Below are positions 33,720 to 43,275 of a stretch of 50,170 bases of DNA, piece by piece. The notes under the pieces were generated by a model. The model saw nothing but the letters and a program-made list of their open reading frames with translations, did no database searches and was not told where the DNA came from. How positions within the stretch are numbered: position 1 is the stretch's first letter; the number at the start of each line of letters is the position of its first letter. Origin of the DNA: MESE01 sp036675035 (GTDB lineage: Bacteria > Pseudomonadota > Gammaproteobacteria > Burkholderiales > Burkholderiaceae_D). The stretch is from contig JAKFFO010000040.1 in NCBI GenBank assembly GCA_036675035.1, positions 1 to 50,170 of the forward strand. Direction: 5' to 3'. Both the position numbers and the translations under genes were made by a program.

Positions 33720-34898
33720 TTAGCAGACTTCGAACAAGCCGGCAGCACCCTGCCCGCCGCCGATACACATGGTGACCACGACGTACTTCGCGCCGCGGCG
33801 CTTGCCTTCGATCAGTGCGTGACCGGTCAAACGTGCGCCCGATACACCGTACGGATGGCCGACGGCGATCGCACCGCCGTTGACGTTCAGGCGGTCCATC
33901 GGAATGCCAAGCGTGTCAGCGCAGTACAGCACTTGCACCGCAAACGCTTCATTCAATTCCCAGAGGCCGATGTCTTCGACTTTCAGGCCGGCTTTCTTGA
34001 GCAGTTTGGGGATTGCAAAGACCGGGCCGATTCCCATTTCGTCCGGCTCACAGCCGGCAATCGCGAAGCCGCGGAAAATTCCGAGCGGCTTCAGGCCCTT
34101 GGCTTCCGCTGTTTTGCTGTTCATCACGATTGCGACCGACGCGCCGTCGGAAAACTGGCTTGCGTTACCCGCCGAGATCACACCGCCCGGCAATGCAGTG
34201 CGGATCTTCGATACGCCTTCCAACGTCGTATCGCCGCGAATGCCTTCATCGGCAGAAATCGTCACTTCGCGCGTCATCAGCATGCCGGTAGCCTTGTCGG
34301 CGACACCCATGATCGTCGTCATCGGCACGATTTCATCGTTGAACTTGCCTTCATTCATCGCAGCAAACGCGCGCTGCTGGCTCCGTACGCCGTATTCATC
34401 CTGGCGCTCGCGGCTGATCTTGTAGCGCTTGGCCACGGTTTCGGCAGTCTGCAGCATCGGCCAATACACTTCCGGCTTGTTTTGCTTGAGCCAGGTCTCG
34501 ACGATCATGTGTTTGTTCGCTTCCTGCTGCACGCAGGAGATCGATTCGACGCCGCCGGCGGCGTAAATATCGCCTTCACCGGAAATAATGCGCTGCGCCG
34601 CGGTAGCGATGGTTTGCAGGCCGGACGAGCAAAAGCGGTTGATGGTCATGCCGGCGGTAGTTACCGGGCAGCCTGCGCGCAAAGCGATCTGGCGTGCGAT
34701 ATTGCTGCCGGTCGCACCTTCGGGTGTGGCGCACCCCATCACGACGTCTTCCACTTCACCGGCGTCGATCTTGGCGCGCTCGATTGCCGCTTTGAGAACA
34801 TGGCCACCCAGGGTCGCGCCGTGGGTCATATTGAAAGCGCCTTTCCATGATTTTGCCAAGGCGGTACGTGCGGTCGATACGATGACGGCGTCGGTCAT
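33720..34898 (-). CDS. Acetyl-CoA acyltransferase (thiolase)
   Basis: 392 residues, full thiolase. Nucleophilic Cys90 in NRFCSSGLQTIA, NEAFA at about 316-320, His348 in AVGHPYGVSGAR and Cys378 in VTMCIGGGQGAAG. It either cleaves 3-ketoacyl-CoA in beta-oxidation or condenses acetyl-CoA; the GHPYG in place of the common GHPxG/GASG and the catabolic neighbours favour degradation, but PhaA/AtoB-type use is not excluded. AGGAG precedes the ATG. Its own terminator follows, so it is probably a separate transcript. Confidence 0.95.
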   Translation of the reverse strand: MTDAVIVSTARTALAKSWKGAFNMTHGATLGGHVLKAAIERAKIDAGEVEDVVMGCATPEGATGSNIARQIALRAGCPVTTAGMTINRFCSSGLQTIATAAQRIISGEGDIYAAGGVESISCVQQEANKHMIVETWLKQNKPEVYWPMLQTAETVAKRYKISRERQDEYGVRSQQRAFAAMNEGKFNDEIVPMTTIMGVADKATGMLMTREVTISADEGIRGDTTLEGVSKIRTALPGGVISAGNASQFSDGASVAIVMNSKTAEAKGLKPLGIFRGFAIAGCEPDEMGIGPVFAIPKLLKKAGLKVEDIGLWELNEAFAVQVLYCADTLGIPMDRLNVNGGAIAVGHPYGVSGARLTGHALIEGKRRGAKYVVVTMCIGGGQGAAGLFEVC

Positions 34899-35210
34899 GT
34901 AAATCTCCTAGAGTGGAATGCAGTTGAATATTGGTTGATGGGTTGAAGTTTACGTCGGAATTTCGAGTGGATTACGATCGAATGGTTACGAGAATAACAT
35001 AATTTTAGTACGATCGTTCGCAAAAATGCAGGAAGCGATTTTGCAGTTTTCAGGCCTGATTACCGCCTTGCGCGGAGAACGCCGATTCGATTGTAATAAA
35101 AGGTAACGATGCAAATTTTGCCTGTCCAAACAGAGCAAGCTTTGGTATTGTCGTTGCGCTAATCACGCAGCTTATTTATTTTGCGACAACATTTCTGCGG
35201 CCCTGATGTT
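34899..35210. promoter_or_regulatory. Divergent promoter region with repeated TACGATCG sites
   Basis: About 310 bases between divergent thiolase and purT, without a gene. TACGATCG occurs twice, at 34973-34980 and 35009-35016, 36 bases apart; the second lies in the pseudo-palindrome GTACGATCGTTC (35008-35019). Such spacing and symmetry would suit a dimeric regulator of the thiolase gene, perhaps TetR-type, but no regulator gene is nearby. An AT-rich stretch (34990-35008) lies between the two sites. Confidence 0.4.
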
Positions 35211-36422
35211 ATGAAACAGCCTCACAAGTTCGGTACGCCTCTTTCCGCCTCGGCGACAAAAGTCATGCTTCTCGGCGCCGGCGAACTGGGTAAGGAAGTC
35301 ATTATTTCTCTGCAACGCCTCGGTATCGAGGTGATTGCGGTCGATCGCTATCCGAATGCACCGGGTCACCAGATCGCGCACCGCGCGCATGTGATCGACA
35401 TGACCGATGGCGCGGCACTGGCCGCCGTGATCGAGCTTGAGAGACCCGATCTCGTGGTACCCGAAATCGAAGCAATTGCGACGCAAACCCTGGTTGAGCT
35501 GGAAGCTGCCGGAATAACCACGGTCATCCCGACCGCGCGCGCCGCATGGCTGACCATGAACCGGGAAGGAATTCGTCGATTGGCTGCAGAGGAACTAGGG
35601 TTGCGGACCTCGCCCTATCGCTTCGCCGACTCACTCGCGGAACTGACGGATGCCTGTAAAGAAATTGGATTTCCATGCCTAATCAAGCCGGTGATGTCTT
35701 CATCCGGCAAAGGGCAGTCCAGGATCGATCGCGCGGACCAGATTGAATCTGCATGGCAGTATGCGGAGGCCGGCGGCCGCGTCGGTGCCGGTCGCGTCAT
35801 CGTCGAAGGTTTCGTTGATTTCGATTATGAAATCACGCAGCTGACCGTGCGCGCATTAAGCCAATCGGGTGACACCGTCACTCATTTCTGCGAACCGATC
35901 GGGCATGTCCAGGTCCATGGCGATTATGTCGAGTCATGGCAGCCGCACCCGATGCCGTCGCCCGCTCTCGCCGCAGCACGAGATGTCTCGAAAAAAATTA
36001 CCGACGCGCTGGGAGGCCTCGGCGTGTTCGGTGTCGAGTTGTTCGTCAAAGGCGATCTGATCTGGTTTTCCGAAGTCAGTCCGCGTCCGCATGATACCGG
36101 CCTTGTTACTCTGGCGAGCCAGGTACAGAGCGAATTCGAATTGCATGCGAAGGCCATTCTTGGTCTTCCGGTAAATGTGGAACTGATCACGCCTGCCGCA
36201 TCAGCGGTGATTTACGGCCAGCATGACGCCAAGGCAATCGCATTCGAAGGCGTCGCCGATGCAATGCGCGTTCCGGGGGTGGATATTCGCCTGTTCGGCA
36301 AGCCCGAGTCGTTCGCGCGCCGCCGCATGGGAGTTGCGCTTGCGCGCGCAACGGACGTCGATACCGCACGCAGCAATGCCGGCAAAGCGGCACGCTTGGT
36401 CAGACCAGTCAAAACCATCTGA
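35211..36422 (+). CDS. purT: Formate-dependent phosphoribosylglycinamide formyltransferase
   Basis: 403 residues, ATP-grasp. Near the start ATKVMLLGAGELGKEVIIS, then VPEIEAIATQTLVELE, then LIKPVMSSSGKGQSRI (ATP binding) and WFSEVSPRPHDTGLVTLASQVQSEFELH (metal and formate site) are typical PurT. The enzyme makes formyl-GAR from GAR, ATP and formate in purine synthesis. The ATG at 35211 has no strong ribosome binding site; the frame opens 30 bases earlier. Its TGA shares a base with the ATG of the c-di-GMP gene, an unusual pairing. Confidence 0.95.
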   Translation: MKQPHKFGTPLSASATKVMLLGAGELGKEVIISLQRLGIEVIAVDRYPNAPGHQIAHRAHVIDMTDGAALAAVIELERPDLVVPEIEAIATQTLVELEAAGITTVIPTARAAWLTMNREGIRRLAAEELGLRTSPYRFADSLAELTDACKEIGFPCLIKPVMSSSGKGQSRIDRADQIESAWQYAEAGGRVGAGRVIVEGFVDFDYEITQLTVRALSQSGDTVTHFCEPIGHVQVHGDYVESWQPHPMPSPALAAARDVSKKITDALGGLGVFGVELFVKGDLIWFSEVSPRPHDTGLVTLASQVQSEFELHAKAILGLPVNVELITPAASAVIYGQHDAKAIAFEGVADAMRVPGVDIRLFGKPESFARRRMGVALARATDVDTARSNAGKAARLVRPVKTI

Positions 36423-39061
36423 TGAAACTTCAACCGATACAGGCCAGGGAAGTCATTACCGGAAGCGAGATCTTCCGGACAGCATCGCTATTTCTGTACA
36501 TAACATTGTTGCTGCATGTCGTTCTGACGACTTATGCCCGCGGGATGCTGCTGCCGGAGACCGCAATTGGCGCCATCATGCTTTTGACGCTGTTGTTTCT
36601 CGTTGCATTGGTTCGCTACATGTGGCCGCGGTTGCTGGAAAACCGGCAAACGCGAATTCTGTTCGAACTGTTTTGTGTGGCTTCCGTCATTACCGTCCTG
36701 ACCTTGCAACGCACGATGCCGACCTTGCCGCTTCCCTGGCTGATCGGGGCAGCTGGCGTGTTTCCACTGGTGCTCAAAGCGAGCACCTCGCTGTTTGTAA
36801 TCATCGCGATTGCGGCGGTCGGGTTCATGCTCAATTCCAATCTCGGCGTGCAGTTGGGCGACTGGCTGCCGAGCCTGTTCGCAACCCTGTTTGTCGGGCT
36901 CCTGGCGATCTTGCTTTCCAAGGCGCTGAACAACAATCTGGCGGCCGTTGCACAAGCCAGAATAAACGAACGCAGGTTCGATGCGATTGCGCGCGCAACG
37001 CGGCATGTGTTCATGATCACGGATGAGAAATACAACGTGAAGTACGTTAACCCGGCAATACATGAAGTGCTCGGTTACAGTCAGTCCGAAATTGAAACCG
37101 AAGGCATGCAGCCGATCGTCCATCCGGAAGACCTGCAGGAGCATCAGAACAAATTACGTTACCTGCGCAATTCATCGAGTCGTAGAATATTCTCGCGCCA
37201 TCGCATGCGGCACAAGGACGGTCATTGGGTATGGCTCGAAACAAGCGGCTACAACCTGCTGCATGATCGGGCGATCAACGGCATGGTGTTCAGCACCGAA
37301 GATATCACGCTGCGCAAGGACGCGGAACTGAAGCTGGAGCAGGAGCATGCGCTGCTGCGCGCTGTGCTCGATCTTAATCCATCGATGATTTATGCAAAGG
37401 ACCTCGAAGGCCGCTTCACGATCAGCAATTCGAGTTTCCAGCAACGCTTCGGTTATTCGTCGGAAGATGAGCTGCGCGGTAAAACCTCGTACGAAGCGTT
37501 TCTGTCGCAAGCGCCGGAAGGCAAGGAAAAAGACGCGTATGAAATCGCGAACGTGCTTCATTTGCAGGACATGCAGGTCATGCAAAGCGGGGAGCCGCTG
37601 GAAGACCTGGATGTCCAGGAGTTGTGGGATACCGACTCGCGCCGCTGGTACCGGATGAACAAATATCCGTTGCGGGATGCACGCGGTGCCGTGTCCGGGA
37701 TCCTGGGCATTACGCGGGATGTTACCGATCGCAAGGAGTATGAGTTGAGGCTTGAGCATCAGGCCTTGCATGATCCGCTCACCCAGCTTCCGAACCGGCG
37801 CTACCTGCTGCGAACCATTGCAGCTTACATCGACGAATCGCATGCCAACTCAGCCGGGCTGGCTACCCTGTTCTGCGATCTTGATTTTTTCAAGAGCGTC
37901 AACGACACCCACGGCCATGACGTCGGCGACAAATGCCTGCTCGAAATCACCCGACGGATCGTCGCTGAACTGCCCAAGGCGGATTTCGTTGCGCGGTTCG
38001 GCGGCGATGAATTCGTCATACTGACCAATGCAACGCTGCACGAAGCCAAGCAAAAGGCCGCGGAATTGCTGCAAGCGCTCTCCTTTCCTGTGGTGGTCGG
38101 CGACGTGGTCGTGAAGCTCCAGGCGAGCATCGGCATCGCACTGCTCAGCGCCGATCACAAGAGTCCGTCGGAACTGATCCGGGATGCCGATGCAGCGATG
38201 TACCAGGCCAAGGAGCGCGGCCGCAATCGTGCCGAGATATTCAATGCTTCACTCCAGTACGGCACGACCAAGCGGGCACAGATGGACGTGGCGCTGCGCT
38301 TCGCTCTGGAGCGCAATGAACTGGGATTGGTCTACCAACCCAAGGTGTCGATGCTGGACGGGACGGTGAAAGGTTTCGAATTGCTGATGCGCTGGAACAG
38401 CCCGCAGTACGGTGAGATCATGCCTAGCGAGTTCATCCCGATTGCAGAGACTTCCGGGCTGGTGATGCCGATCGGATTGTGGGCCCTCGAAGAAGCCTGC
38501 AAAAAACTCGGTCAGTGGCAGACGCAATATTCGGATGCCAGAAACCTCACGGTAGCGGTGAATGTGTCGATGCGCCAGTTGCTGCAGCCCTCGTTCCTGT
38601 CTGACGTGTCGGCAATTCTGAAGCGCACGCGAGTCATGCCGCATACGGTTGAACTGGAGCTGACCGAGACCTCGGTCATGGCGAATCCGGTACAGACCAT
38701 CGAAAATCTGTCGATGCTGAAAAAACTCGGCGTGCGGCTGGCGCTCGATGATTTCGGTACCGGTTATTCCTCGCTCGCCTACCTGCAGAAACTGCCGATC
38801 GATGTTCTCAAGATCGACAAGGCGTTCGTCCAGGGCCTGGGCAAGGATCAGGGCGATGCAGCAATCGTTCGACTGATCCTGGCTCTGGCAAAAACCTTGA
38901 ACCTGGACACCGTGGCCGAAGGCGTCGAGTCGATAGAACAGCTTGCAGAACTCAAAAAACTGGGCTGCCACCTCGGCCAGGGCTATATCTTCTCACGCGC
39001 CATTACGTCGGACGAAGCGGAAGAGATGCTGTTCGCGTCACGCCAGTTCATGGTGGCCTGA
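36422..39061 (+). CDS. Membrane PAS-PAS-GGDEF-EAL cyclic-di-GMP enzyme
   Basis: 879 residues. Five or six membrane helices (about 20-166), PAS1 about 185-300, PAS2 about 306-438, GGDEF 445-605, EAL 615-875. The cyclase motif RFGGDEF is intact (527-531). The product-inhibition I-site, normally RxxD, reads PKAD (518-521), so it is lost. The EAL motif reads ELL (653-655); the metal-binding Glu is kept, as are NVSMRQL, ELTETSVMAN, DDFGTGYSSL, KIDKAFV and EGVES. Both activities are thus possible. The ATG overlaps the purT stop by one base (TGATG). Confidence 0.95.
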   Translation: MKLQPIQAREVITGSEIFRTASLFLYITLLLHVVLTTYARGMLLPETAIGAIMLLTLLFLVALVRYMWPRLLENRQTRILFELFCVASVITVLTLQRTMPTLPLPWLIGAAGVFPLVLKASTSLFVIIAIAAVGFMLNSNLGVQLGDWLPSLFATLFVGLLAILLSKALNNNLAAVAQARINERRFDAIARATRHVFMITDEKYNVKYVNPAIHEVLGYSQSEIETEGMQPIVHPEDLQEHQNKLRYLRNSSSRRIFSRHRMRHKDGHWVWLETSGYNLLHDRAINGMVFSTEDITLRKDAELKLEQEHALLRAVLDLNPSMIYAKDLEGRFTISNSSFQQRFGYSSEDELRGKTSYEAFLSQAPEGKEKDAYEIANVLHLQDMQVMQSGEPLEDLDVQELWDTDSRRWYRMNKYPLRDARGAVSGILGITRDVTDRKEYELRLEHQALHDPLTQLPNRRYLLRTIAAYIDESHANSAGLATLFCDLDFFKSVNDTHGHDVGDKCLLEITRRIVAELPKADFVARFGGDEFVILTNATLHEAKQKAAELLQALSFPVVVGDVVVKLQASIGIALLSADHKSPSELIRDADAAMYQAKERGRNRAEIFNASLQYGTTKRAQMDVALRFALERNELGLVYQPKVSMLDGTVKGFELLMRWNSPQYGEIMPSEFIPIAETSGLVMPIGLWALEEACKKLGQWQTQYSDARNLTVAVNVSMRQLLQPSFLSDVSAILKRTRVMPHTVELELTETSVMANPVQTIENLSMLKKLGVRLALDDFGTGYSSLAYLQKLPIDVLKIDKAFVQGLGKDQGDAAIVRLILALAKTLNLDTVAEGVESIEQLAELKKLGCHLGQGYIFSRAITSDEAEEMLFASRQFMVA

Positions 39062-39081
39062 TTGAAACCGCCGCGAGCGCG

Positions 39082-41514
39082 CTACGGCTTGAGCGTGAGC
39101 GTCCCCAATCCGTTTTTTTCCACCACTTGTCTGTCGGTTTGCATCGGCAAATAAGCGACGTTGGCCCAGCGCTGCGAGTAGTTGCTGTACAGCGGAGAAA
39201 AGACGTTACCGGACTGGCCGGTAGAATGAATGAATCGTGAATTTTCCAGATTGGACAAATCGTACAAGGCGCGCAGGCTGGCCGCATGGCGATTGGCGAA
39301 CGGATGCGCTTCATCGCTCAAATTGTAGCGTCCGACATTGATTGTGTAAGTATCGCCAGGCGTCGGAATGCGGATATTGAACCCCTTTGCAAGCGGTGCA
39401 ACCTTGCCGAACGGCCGGTGCTCCGACAGCGCGAAATGCGCGTCGCCCCAACGCCAGCCAGCCATATCCTTGCCATAGCGCTTGCCCAGATCATCCAGCG
39501 CCGCATCGAGCGAAGAAGACAGCAGATCGACGCAGGTTTGCGGCTGATCCGCCGGTGCCGCCTTTACGTTTCTGCACCAGTTGCCCTGTCCGTTCTGATT
39601 TTTCAGCACATTGACCATCGACAGGTGCACGTTGCGCTGCGTCCAATAGTCCTTCATCAGCGCTTCGCCAAGTTCGTCGGCAAAAATCTGCCGGGAAAGT
39701 TCGCGCATCCACGCATTGAATATCAATGGCGCCGCGCTATTTGCGTCCATCGAACCATTCCATTTCGACAGGTCGTAAAGAGCCGCTTTCGCACGCTCCG
39801 AGCGTGGAGCCGTCGGCCGCACCAAGGGTAAAAGTTCCTGCGCTGCAAGGGACACATGGTCCTTCTGGATGGCGGCAAAGCTGTCCATGTCGTGCTTCGG
39901 CCTTGCGTCCAGCAACTCGGCGATGCGATTGGCGCGATACGGCGGCGTCCATTCGCTGGTCAGAAAATGCGGATAGCCGGCATCGACTATCTTTTCGTTG
40001 GCCGTAGCGACACGCTGCGATTCTGGATTGTACCGGCGTGGCAACTCCTCGAACGGAATGAAGCTGGCCCAGTCGTAGCGGGCATCCCAGCCGGGAGCCG
40101 GCGCCAGGCCCTTCAGATCGTTTTCCGGCTTGCGTACCGGCACCCGGCCGGGCGCGACGAACCCGATATTGCCATCGATATCGGCAAACACCATGTTTTG
40201 CTGAGGCGCACCGAAATCCTTCGCCGCTTCCAGGAATTGATCCCAATTTTGTGCGCGGTTCATTTTGACGCCGGCCTGGAGCGTCAGGTCATCCGGTCGC
40301 AGCGCAGTCCAGGCAAACGCAATCACATGCTTCTTCGCATCGATCGGCGCCTTTGCGATAATCGGCAATGCGCCGGAGATGACCGGACCATGGCGGGTCT
40401 CGCGTACCTCGATCATCACGTCCGGCTTGCCCTTTACCTTGATGATTTCCTGCCGCACCTTGAATTCTGTCCAGCCGTCCGGGGTCTGGTATTGAGCTGG
40501 ATTGGCCGGATTGATTTTTTCGATATACAAGTCCTGCACGTCCGGTGCGGTGTTGGTAAAACCCCAGGCAATGCGATCATTCCGGCCCAGCACCACCGCG
40601 GGAATACCGGGCAAGGTCGCGCCGATAACGTTCAGCCCAGGCGCTGATAAATGGGCGAAATACCACAGGGCCGGCGCCGACAGGCCGAGGTGCGGGTCGT
40701 TGGCCAGCAGCGGCTTGCCGGTTTCCGACAAGCCGCCTGACAATACCCAGTTATTCGATCCCATGCCTTCGACAAACGAAGGAGGTGCAATTTTTGCAAC
40801 TGCAGCAAGCTGCTGCGTGGTGCCGGCCAAGTCTTGGTACAGCTTGGTGTAATCGCGCGTTTTCATGACCGGGTCACCCGGATACGGCGGCAGAAATTCG
40901 TTGATCTGATTCAACGAAAGATGTTGAGACATTCGCATGCGCAGCAGCTCCTGCGACCAGTTTGCGCCGAGATCCCAAGCCATCATGGTTTGCCAGCCGA
41001 TTGAATCGACCGGCTCCCAATGCGTCGGCGCAACAGCCCCGGTGATAATGAATTCAGGCGGCAAGGGCCCTTTACGGTTATCCAGATAAGCATTGATACC
41101 GCTGGCGTAGGCCTCCAGTGCCGAGCGCGTATCCTCCGACAACCGGGCATGTATTGCTTCGGCGTTGCGCCGAATGCCCAGTGTGCGCAGGAAGCGATCG
41201 GTATCGACTGCCTTCGGCCCCAGAACCTCCGCCATTCGTCCGGCGGCGATCCGGCGATTCATTTCCAGTTGCCAGAGCCGGTCCTGGGCATGCACAAAGC
41301 CGAGCGCAAAATATGCGTCATTCGCGGAGCGCGCATAAATATGAGGGATACCTTCGGCGTCGCGCACGATATCGACGGCCGCTTCAACGCCCTTGAGCTT
41401 CAGGTTGCCATCGACTTGCGGCTGGCTGGCGCCGCGATACCAGATCAATGCGACAAGCAGCGCCAGTACCGCCGCGATCAGGATCAGGCCTATCCATTTG
41501 AAAAATTTAGTCAT
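39082..41514 (-). CDS. Penicillin-acylase-family Ntn hydrolase
   Basis: 810 residues, usual length. One N-terminal membrane helix or signal anchor (KWIGLILIAAVLALLVALIW) exports it. The alpha part has DAEGIPHIYARSANDAYFALGFVHAQDRLWQLEMNRR-type residues (about 52-88). Autocleavage is expected before Ser253 in EGMGSNNWVLSG, the new N-terminal nucleophile. Further features: ANDPHLGL and IAWGFTNTAPDVQDLY. The family hydrolyses amides, including beta-lactams and acyl-homoserine lactones; the true substrate is unknown. AAGGTG precedes the ATG. Divergent from nadB; converges with the GGDEF-EAL gene. Confidence 0.93.
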   Translation of the reverse strand: MTKFFKWIGLILIAAVLALLVALIWYRGASQPQVDGNLKLKGVEAAVDIVRDAEGIPHIYARSANDAYFALGFVHAQDRLWQLEMNRRIAAGRMAEVLGPKAVDTDRFLRTLGIRRNAEAIHARLSEDTRSALEAYASGINAYLDNRKGPLPPEFIITGAVAPTHWEPVDSIGWQTMMAWDLGANWSQELLRMRMSQHLSLNQINEFLPPYPGDPVMKTRDYTKLYQDLAGTTQQLAAVAKIAPPSFVEGMGSNNWVLSGGLSETGKPLLANDPHLGLSAPALWYFAHLSAPGLNVIGATLPGIPAVVLGRNDRIAWGFTNTAPDVQDLYIEKINPANPAQYQTPDGWTEFKVRQEIIKVKGKPDVMIEVRETRHGPVISGALPIIAKAPIDAKKHVIAFAWTALRPDDLTLQAGVKMNRAQNWDQFLEAAKDFGAPQQNMVFADIDGNIGFVAPGRVPVRKPENDLKGLAPAPGWDARYDWASFIPFEELPRRYNPESQRVATANEKIVDAGYPHFLTSEWTPPYRANRIAELLDARPKHDMDSFAAIQKDHVSLAAQELLPLVRPTAPRSERAKAALYDLSKWNGSMDANSAAPLIFNAWMRELSRQIFADELGEALMKDYWTQRNVHLSMVNVLKNQNGQGNWCRNVKAAPADQPQTCVDLLSSSLDAALDDLGKRYGKDMAGWRWGDAHFALSEHRPFGKVAPLAKGFNIRIPTPGDTYTINVGRYNLSDEAHPFANRHAASLRALYDLSNLENSRFIHSTGQSGNVFSPLYSNYSQRWANVAYLPMQTDRQVVEKNGLGTLTLKP

Positions 41515-41604
41515 ACTGTCACCTTGTTTTCAATCTCCGCTCAGATTACCACGGACATCGAGCTAAATATTGCTCTGCGATATGAGGCCAAATCGAATAT
41601 AGTC

Positions 41605-43236
41605 ATGGCTAGCATTCCCGAAAATAAATATCTCATGAAATTTGACGTCGCCATCATTGGCAGCGGACTTGCCGGACTGTCGGTAGCGCTGCATCTCGCC
41701 CAGACACGCAAAGTCGCGGTCATTTCCAAACGCACCTTGCTGGATGGTGCCAGCAATTGGGCTCAGGGGGGCATAGCCGCCGTACTCGATTCCGGCGACA
41801 GTCATGAACAACATATCGCCGATACGCTGGTTGCCGGCGCCGGCCTGTGCGATGAAGCCGCGACCCGCTTCATCGTCGAACATGGTCGCGAGTCGATCGA
41901 ATGGCTGATTGAACAAGGCGTCCCTTTTACACGCGATGAAAAGGCCGAGCTGGGATTTCATCTGACCCGCGAAGGCGGCCATAGCCAGCGCAGAATCATT
42001 CATGCAGCCGACGCCACCGGGCATGCGGTGCAGGTTACGCTTGAACAAAAAGTCCGCGCACATCCGAATATTACGCTGCTTGAAAATCATATTGCGATCG
42101 ACGTCATTACGTCCGGCAAACTGGGGACCAGCAATACATCTCCCCGCTGTCTCGGTCTGTATGTTCGTGACATCAAGCACGGCAAGGTATTGACGATAGC
42201 GGCCGACCATACCGTACTTGCGACCGGGGGTGCCGGTAAAGTCTATCTGTACACGACCAATCCCGATACTGCGACCGGCGACGGCATCGCGATGGCCTGG
42301 CGTGCAGGTTGCCGTGTCGCCAACATGGAATTCATCCAGTTTCATCCGACCTGTCTTTATCATCCTTACGCAAAATCATTCCTGATCAGCGAAGCGGTAC
42401 GCGGCGAAGGCGGCGTGCTGAAATTGCCGGTCGAAGCCGGTGCTGCTGCAGGAAGCCGGTTCATGCCGGCGCACGATGAGCGGGAAGAACTTGCGCCGCG
42501 CGATATCGTCGCGCGTGCAATCGATTTCGAAATGAAAAAGCGCGGTCTCGACTATGTCGACCTCGACATCAGCCATCAGCCGCCCGAATTTTTAAAAGAA
42601 CATTTTCCTACGATCTATGCGCGTTGCCTGGAGTTCGGAATCGATATCACCAAACAGCCGATTCCGGTCGTTCCCGCCGCTCACTACACCTGCGGTGGCG
42701 TGGTAACTGACATGAACGGTCGCACCGATATATTAGGACTGTACGCGGTCGGTGAAACCGCCTGTACCGGACTGCATGGCGCCAATCGGCTGGCCAGCAA
42801 TTCCCTGCTCGAATGCCTGGTGCTCGGGCGCGCTGCTGCAAAGCATATCGAGCTGCAGCCAAAACAGAAATCGATCGCGCTACCGGCATGGGATGAAAGC
42901 CGCGTGACGGATGCAGACGAAGAAGTGGTGATTGCGCATAACTGGGATGAACTGCGGCGCTTCATGTGGAACTACGTCAGTATCGTGCGAACCACCAAGC
43001 GCCTGGAGCGTGCGCAGCACCGGATCCGGCTGCTGCGGGAAGAGATTGACGAGTATTACCGGCATTTCCGCATCACGCGCGATTTGCTGGAATTGCGCAA
43101 TCTGGTGGATGTTGCGTCGCTGATCGTCAGCAGCGCGTTACTGCGCAGGGAAAGCCGTGGGCTGCATTTCAGTCAGGATTTTCCGGAGACCTTGCCGAAG
43201 GCATTGCCGACGGTGCTGTCGCCGGCGCGGCGGTAA
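41605..43236 (+). CDS. nadB: L-aspartate oxidase
   Basis: About 543 residues, flavoenzyme of NAD synthesis that oxidises L-aspartate to iminoaspartate. Motifs: FDVAIIGSGLAGLSVAL (FAD), SNWAQGGIAAVL, HAADATGHAVQ, NMEFIQFHPTCLYHP, SEAVRGEGGVL, PAAHYTCGGVVTD, and GLHGANRLASNSLLECLVLG. The start is either the ATG at 41605 or the one at 41635 (MKFDVAI), ten codons later; neither has a clear ribosome binding site. nadB faces nadA-nadC tail to tail with the repeat between, so the pathway genes are adjacent but on two transcripts. Confidence 0.96.
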   Translation: MASIPENKYLMKFDVAIIGSGLAGLSVALHLAQTRKVAVISKRTLLDGASNWAQGGIAAVLDSGDSHEQHIADTLVAGAGLCDEAATRFIVEHGRESIEWLIEQGVPFTRDEKAELGFHLTREGGHSQRRIIHAADATGHAVQVTLEQKVRAHPNITLLENHIAIDVITSGKLGTSNTSPRCLGLYVRDIKHGKVLTIAADHTVLATGGAGKVYLYTTNPDTATGDGIAMAWRAGCRVANMEFIQFHPTCLYHPYAKSFLISEAVRGEGGVLKLPVEAGAAAGSRFMPAHDEREELAPRDIVARAIDFEMKKRGLDYVDLDISHQPPEFLKEHFPTIYARCLEFGIDITKQPIPVVPAAHYTCGGVVTDMNGRTDILGLYAVGETACTGLHGANRLASNSLLECLVLGRAAAKHIELQPKQKSIALPAWDESRVTDADEEVVIAHNWDELRRFMWNYVSIVRTTKRLERAQHRIRLLREEIDEYYRHFRITRDLLELRNLVDVASLIVSSALLRRESRGLHFSQDFPETLPKALPTVLSPARR

Positions 43237-43275
43237 GCTTATCTGCAAATGTTTGGCGTTTCGACCAATAGATAG

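Noticed and set aside
33819..34850. 343-codon plus-strand frame opposite thiolase
   Set aside because: Antisense shadow of a complete thiolase gene; composition atypical and no start signal.
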